In this document: positions 60,430 to 64,000 of the stretch, one piece after another | Layout: each line of letters begins with the position of its first letter | Numbering within the stretch: the first letter of the stretch is position 1 | Source of the DNA: Campylobacter showae | GTDB taxonomy: Bacteria; Campylobacterota; Campylobacteria; Campylobacterales; Campylobacteraceae | Length of the DNA stretch: 64,000 bases | Direction of reading: 5' to 3' | Assembly: GCF_900699785.1 (NCBI RefSeq) | Contig: NZ_LR535679.1 | Span: forward strand, 868,001 to 932,000 | Position numbers and translations under genes: made by a program | Notes under the pieces: model-generated | Database searches by the model: none | What the model was told of the DNA's origin: nothing | Seen by the model: only the letters and a program-made list of their open reading frames with translations

Positions 60430-61241
60430 TGTCCTATTATCTTTTTGATTTTTTCTAATCTGGCTTCGATCGTGCCCTCGAGGTTGCCCGCGTCGCTGAG
60501 CACGATCGCTCCGCCCGCGCTGATGGCTTCGTCGGCAGAGATTTTGACGTTTTGTCCGGAGAAATTTTCTTTGATAAACTCGTAATCTTTCGGATTTACT
60601 TTTATCTGTATCTCTTTGGCGTCTCTTATTTCGCTAAAAAGCTCTTTGCAGATGGCTGCGGCGATGTTTGCCGAATTTAGCGAAATTTCTTTTTTTACGA
60701 CCTCTTTTGCGACCTCGACTGCGGTGGCCGGCAGCTGCGCTTCGCTAGATGCGATGAGGCTTTCAAATTTAGCCGCCTGCTCCTCTAGCTTATTTATAGA
60801 TCCCAGATACCTGCTCTCAAGCGCCTTTAGCTCCTCGTCGAATTTAGCCGCCGCCTCGTCTCTACCCTGTTTTATGCCATCCTCTTTAGCGCGCTGGATC
60901 TCGCTCTCTAGGCGTTTGGCGAATTCATTTTCTTGATTTTCGATTTGCATTTGCAGTTTTATCATGCTGCCGCTCATCTCGTCGGTGCGCTTTAGCAGTT
61001 CCTCGATAAAGCTTGGCTCGGGTTTAAAATGTACGCTTTGCTCTTTTTCTTCGCTTAAATTTAAGCCCTCTTGCTCGCCGTTTAAGGCACGGTCATGTTG
61101 ATGTTCGGACGCGCGGCGGGTTTCGCTGTCGTGAGCTACGTGCGCATCCTCGCTTCTTTTTTCCTGGCCTAAAATTTTAAATCGATAGTTTTCTACAAAG
61201 TGCTCTTTTGAACGCTCGTTTGTTATTACGCTGCTTTTCAT
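60426..61241 (-). CDS. fliH: Flagellar assembly protein FliH
   Basis: 271 residues. FliH regulates the export ATPase FliI. The variable polar N-terminus is followed by a coiled coil (about 100-175: MIKLQMQIENQENEFAKRLESEIQRAKEDGIKQGRDEAAAKF) and a conserved C-terminal domain (VAKEVVKKEISLNSANIAAAICKEL, IQIKVNPKDYEFIKENF, GGAIVLSDAGNLEGTIEARLEKIKKII), typical of FliH/YscL. It overlaps fliG and dxs by 4 bases each. Confidence 0.92.
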   Translation of the reverse strand: MKSSVITNERSKEHFVENYRFKILGQEKRSEDAHVAHDSETRRASEHQHDRALNGEQEGLNLSEEKEQSVHFKPEPSFIEELLKRTDEMSGSMIKLQMQIENQENEFAKRLESEIQRAKEDGIKQGRDEAAAKFDEELKALESRYLGSINKLEEQAAKFESLIASSEAQLPATAVEVAKEVVKKEISLNSANIAAAICKELFSEIRDAKEIQIKVNPKDYEFIKENFSGQNVKISADEAISAGGAIVLSDAGNLEGTIEARLEKIKKIIGQ

Positions 61242-62269
61242 TCTATCATCTCATCGGCTTCGCCTATTTGGAATGCCCCGCCCTCGGCTAAGGCTTGGAC
61301 CTGTTCTACGATGCGGCGCTGCGCCTCTTCGACGTCTTTTACGCGCACTGCACCCAAAAACTGCATCTCCTCTTTAAACGCTTCGCTAGCACGCTGAGAC
61401 ATACTTGAGAGGAATTTCTCCTTGAGCGCGTCTCCGCTGCCTTTTAGCGCGACCATGAGGTCTTTTTTATCGACGTTTTTAAGTATCTCGCGGATAGCGG
61501 CTTGATTGGGAGTGTTGATATCCTCAAATGTAAACATAAGCTCTTTGATCGTCGTAGCAAGTTTGTCGTCGATATCTTCGATGTATTCGATCGTGGCTTT
61601 GGACGCCTTTTGACCGAGACGGTTTAACACCTCTGCCACGGCTCTTGGTCCGCCGACTTCGACCTTGTAGGACGTGAGGCTCTCTAGCTTGCCCTCAAGC
61701 ACCGTTGAAACGCGCTTAATAATGGACGGGCTGATATCGCCCAAATTTGCCATCCTAACGACGACTTCGCTTCTAAGCTCGTCGTTAAAAAACGAAAGCG
61801 TCTCGGCTGCGCTGGTTGAATCCATATGCGCCAAAATAAGCGCGATAGTCTGCGGGTGCTCGGTCATAATAAAGTCCGCAAGCTGCTGAGGCTTGACCTT
61901 AGTAAGATAGCCGAAGCTCTTTGAGTTTTCCATGCTTTTTGCAAGCTTATCGAGGATCTTTTGCGCGGTTTCCGGACCGAAGGTGCGGTATAAAATTTCT
62001 TTTGCGTACTCTAGACCGCCGCTTCTCATGTATTGATTTGACTGCATGAGAGCGTAAAATTCTTCCAAAACGGCAGCCGCTACGTTTTTATCCATACTTT
62101 TTGCGGTAGCGATATAGCGCGAAATTTCGGTTATGACGTCAACTTCCATATGAGAAAAAAGCAGCGTCGTGACGTCCTCGCCCAGCTGAATAAGCAAAAT
62201 AGCAATCTTTTCGGGCATAGAAAGATCGTCATATACCATCTTTTGCTGTTCGTTTAGCTTTGTTGCCAT
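61238..62269 (-). CDS. fliG: Flagellar motor switch protein FliG
   Basis: 343 residues. FliG is the rotor protein that meets the stator and transmits torque. FliG N-, middle (EHPQTIALILAHM with the EHPQ motif) and C-terminal domains (LMFTFEDINTPNQAAIREILKNVDKKDLMVALKG, torque helix charges following) are all present. It overlaps fliF by one base. Confidence 0.97.
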   Translation of the reverse strand: MATKLNEQQKMVYDDLSMPEKIAILLIQLGEDVTTLLFSHMEVDVITEISRYIATAKSMDKNVAAAVLEEFYALMQSNQYMRSGGLEYAKEILYRTFGPETAQKILDKLAKSMENSKSFGYLTKVKPQQLADFIMTEHPQTIALILAHMDSTSAAETLSFFNDELRSEVVVRMANLGDISPSIIKRVSTVLEGKLESLTSYKVEVGGPRAVAEVLNRLGQKASKATIEYIEDIDDKLATTIKELMFTFEDINTPNQAAIREILKNVDKKDLMVALKGSGDALKEKFLSSMSQRASEAFKEEMQFLGAVRVKDVEEAQRRIVEQVQALAEGGAFQIGEADEMIE

Positions 62270-63963
62270 TAAAAGTCCTTACGGTTGCTAAAATCCGAGT
62301 CGTTTTTGACTAGGTCTTGCAGCAAGACAGCGATCTCCTCGCTTCGCTCTTGCACGATTAGTTTCATCTTCTCTAGCAATACGTCGTAGCGTAAGTCGTC
62401 CTCGTTAAAGTTATCGCCGATACCCAGCTGCTCCTCGACCTTTTTCTTAGCGGCTTGAAATTTCTCCAGCGTATCTTCGCTATCGTCAAGCTGAATGTCG
62501 TTATCGGGTATCTCGGGTTCTTCCTCTTTGATCTCCTCAAGCATCTTAGCCATAAACGGCACGATGACTTTTTTGTAAAATATATAAAGCAAAATCGCGG
62601 CGAAAATATATTTTAGGATCGGCAAAAACGGCACTACGTAAAGATCAAAAAAGGACTGAACCTTGCCCGCAGGCGTCTGTCCGTCTTGACGCTGGAACTC
62701 AAAGTTGCTAACCGTAACCTCGTCGCCTCTGTTTTGATCAAAGCCGATAGACTGACGGATGAGAGCGTCGATGCGCGCTAGCTGCTCTTTATCGAGCGGT
62801 ACGTAGGCTACATCTTTGGTCGGATTTCCGTTTTCGTCTTTTTTATTTTCGTACTTTCCGTCCACCACGACAGCGGCGCTTAGGCGGTTTATCTTAGCAA
62901 ACTGATCCTTGACGCGCTCGACTTTTTTTGAGATTTCATAGTTTGTCGTGGATGAGCTTTTTGAGTAAAGCTCTTTCATTTTACCGTCTTGCAGGCCTTC
63001 GACCGGACCGATATTACTCACGGCTCCAGGCACGCCTTGCACTTCGGCTTCTTTACTGCCTTGACGCTTTTCTTCGACGTTTTGCTCGCTTCTAGCTACG
63101 GAGTTTGGATCAAAGGTCTCGCTTTGGCTATCTTTTCTCGCAAAGTCAAAATCTATGGTGACTTTGGCTACGACCTTATCCGAGCCGCCCACGATAGGCG
63201 ATAGCACGTTTATGATCTTTTCTTCGAGATTGTGCTCGGCGTCGCGTTTATAGCGGATCTGTTGCGTGATCTGATCGCTATCGTATTCGCCGTCCTCCTC
63301 GCCCAGCGGCACTCCGTCCTGGCTCACGATTTTTACTTGCTCCGGTTTTAAATTTGCCACAGCGGCCGCGACTAAATTTTTAATGCCGGTAATTTGTTTT
63401 AAATTTAAGCTCTGTCCGTCTTTTAAATTTAACACGATAGAGGCGCTTGGCGGAGTGGCTCGCTCTGTAAAGAGAGTTTCTTTAGGGATCGCGATGCGCA
63501 CGATGGCTTTATTTATCGGCGCTAGGCTTTCGATCGTGCGGGCCAGCTCGCCCTCGAGTGCGCGCTGAAATTTAACCTTTTGCTCGGCATCCGTCGCGCC
63601 GAATTCTTGCTTGTCGAAAATCTCAAATCCGACCTTGCCGTCTTTTAAAATACCAAGCGACGCGATCGAGATCCTCTCGCGATAAACGTCCGAGTTTGGC
63701 ACCAAAATCGTGCCCTCGTTTACAATTTTATACTTTACCTTATCTTTTTCAAGCTGTTGGATTATCAGCGCAGAGTCCGCAGCGGAGGTGTTTTCAAAAA
63801 GGACGCTATAGCCGTCGTAGCTTTCGTTTGAGCTTTTATAAATGCTCAAAAACACCAAAAACCCGACCACGAGCACGATCGAGCCCGCGGCGACTAGGCG
63901 CTGCCTTAGCGAGAGGTTGTGATAGACTTGGCCGATTTGCTGAACTGCGGTTTTAAAATCCAT
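62269..63963 (-). CDS. fliF: Flagellar MS-ring protein FliF
   Basis: 564 residues. FliF forms the membrane ring on which FliG and the export gate assemble. N-terminal transmembrane helix (LVAAGSIVLVVGFLVFLSIY), YscJ-type ring domain (ENTSAADSALIIQQLEKDKVKYKIVNEG, SLAPINKAIVRIAIP), a second domain with the SNIGPVEG loop, a C-terminal helix (FLPILKYIFAAILLYIFYKKVIVPF) and an acidic FliG-binding tail. It starts the fliF-fliG-fliH-dxs run. Confidence 0.97.
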   Translation of the reverse strand: MDFKTAVQQIGQVYHNLSLRQRLVAAGSIVLVVGFLVFLSIYKSSNESYDGYSVLFENTSAADSALIIQQLEKDKVKYKIVNEGTILVPNSDVYRERISIASLGILKDGKVGFEIFDKQEFGATDAEQKVKFQRALEGELARTIESLAPINKAIVRIAIPKETLFTERATPPSASIVLNLKDGQSLNLKQITGIKNLVAAAVANLKPEQVKIVSQDGVPLGEEDGEYDSDQITQQIRYKRDAEHNLEEKIINVLSPIVGGSDKVVAKVTIDFDFARKDSQSETFDPNSVARSEQNVEEKRQGSKEAEVQGVPGAVSNIGPVEGLQDGKMKELYSKSSSTTNYEISKKVERVKDQFAKINRLSAAVVVDGKYENKKDENGNPTKDVAYVPLDKEQLARIDALIRQSIGFDQNRGDEVTVSNFEFQRQDGQTPAGKVQSFFDLYVVPFLPILKYIFAAILLYIFYKKVIVPFMAKMLEEIKEEEPEIPDNDIQLDDSEDTLEKFQAAKKKVEEQLGIGDNFNEDDLRYDVLLEKMKLIVQERSEEIAVLLQDLVKNDSDFSNRKDF

Positions 63964-64000
63964 TTATTTTAAATTTTCCTCGATTTGTTTTAAAACTACG
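63964..64000 (-). CDS. C-terminal tail of an upstream gene, hisC by synteny (partial)
   Basis: The minus frame reads VVLKQIEENLK and stops (complement of 63964-63966) directly against the fliF ATG. Eleven residues are too few to identify a family. In C. jejuni hisC precedes fliF directly on the same strand, so a histidinol-phosphate aminotransferase tail is the best guess. Confidence 0.4.
   Translation of the reverse strand, partial: VVLKQIEENLK

Overview
The window reads as chromosomal DNA of a Campylobacter (Campylobacterota). Several blocks follow the gene order known from C. jejuni: fliF-fliG-fliH-dxs-perR; ubiE-xseA and serC; fabH-plsX-rpmF-yceD-ndk-fdxA-ahpC; and the trp cluster followed by a cheX-like gene, fliN, fliO, ppx, cosR, folB and plsY. 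Base composition is clearly more GC-rich than C. jejuni, and the hexamer AAATTT is extremely frequent. This suits the oral group (rectus/showae/curvus-like) better than the thermophilic species, but the species cannot be fixed from sequence alone.

Layout. 1-1681: end of a nickel-pincer cofactor operon (larC tail, larE, larB). 1734-3690: DUF2809 membrane protein and the two subunits of an Fe-S L(+)-tartrate dehydratase (ttdA, ttdB). 3747-4775: AT-rich EcsC/TerB-like gene with a poly-A promoter spacer. 4876-7530: polA, followed by a perfect 229-bp tandem duplication (7514-7971) that runs into a Tat-exported TMAO/DMSO reductase gene. 10648-13519: YcxB-like protein, a membrane protein with eight DnaJ-type zinc motifs, and a 19-residue-repeat protein. 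13594-15020: a DJ-1/PfpI pseudogene plus a duplicated fragment of its 3' end. 15142-24510: fhs, a pyrimidine-dimer glycosylase relative, a TPR-like protein, uvrA, an SLC13 transporter and a methyltransferase. 24636-32015: TSUP transporter, DUF302 protein, and the trp genes trpE / trpGD-trpF / trpBA, split by terminators and a repeat element. 32078-38251: flagellar switch/export genes, ppx/gppA, a histidine kinase next to a CosR-type regulator, folB, plsY. 38429-39071: second copy of the repeat element. 39078-46469: HerA-like ATPase, PilZ protein, ahpC, fdxA, ndk and the yceD-rpmF-plsX-fabH lipid operon. 46665-57073: DUF2920 protein, serC, CYTH/CHAD protein, ubiE, xseA, a CsgG/DUF4810/DUF799 lipoprotein trio, DIP1984 protein, an exported tyrosine phosphatase and an SMI1-like protein. 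57306-64000: perR, then dxs-fliH-fliG-fliF and the last codons of an upstream gene (hisC by synteny).

Most of the window is housekeeping: DNA repair and replication, tryptophan, isoprenoid, phospholipid and folate metabolism, peroxide defence and flagellar assembly. Accessory content lies mainly in 1-5000, 10600-15000 and 46600-57100. The most unusual features are a two-copy structured repeat whose stems covary between copies, the abundance of AAATTT even as an in-frame insertion in trpE, the zinc-motif cassette, a CosR orthologue that keeps its phosphorylatable Asp and has a partner kinase, and two recent-looking duplications. No rRNA, tRNA, CRISPR array, transposase or prophage gene was seen.
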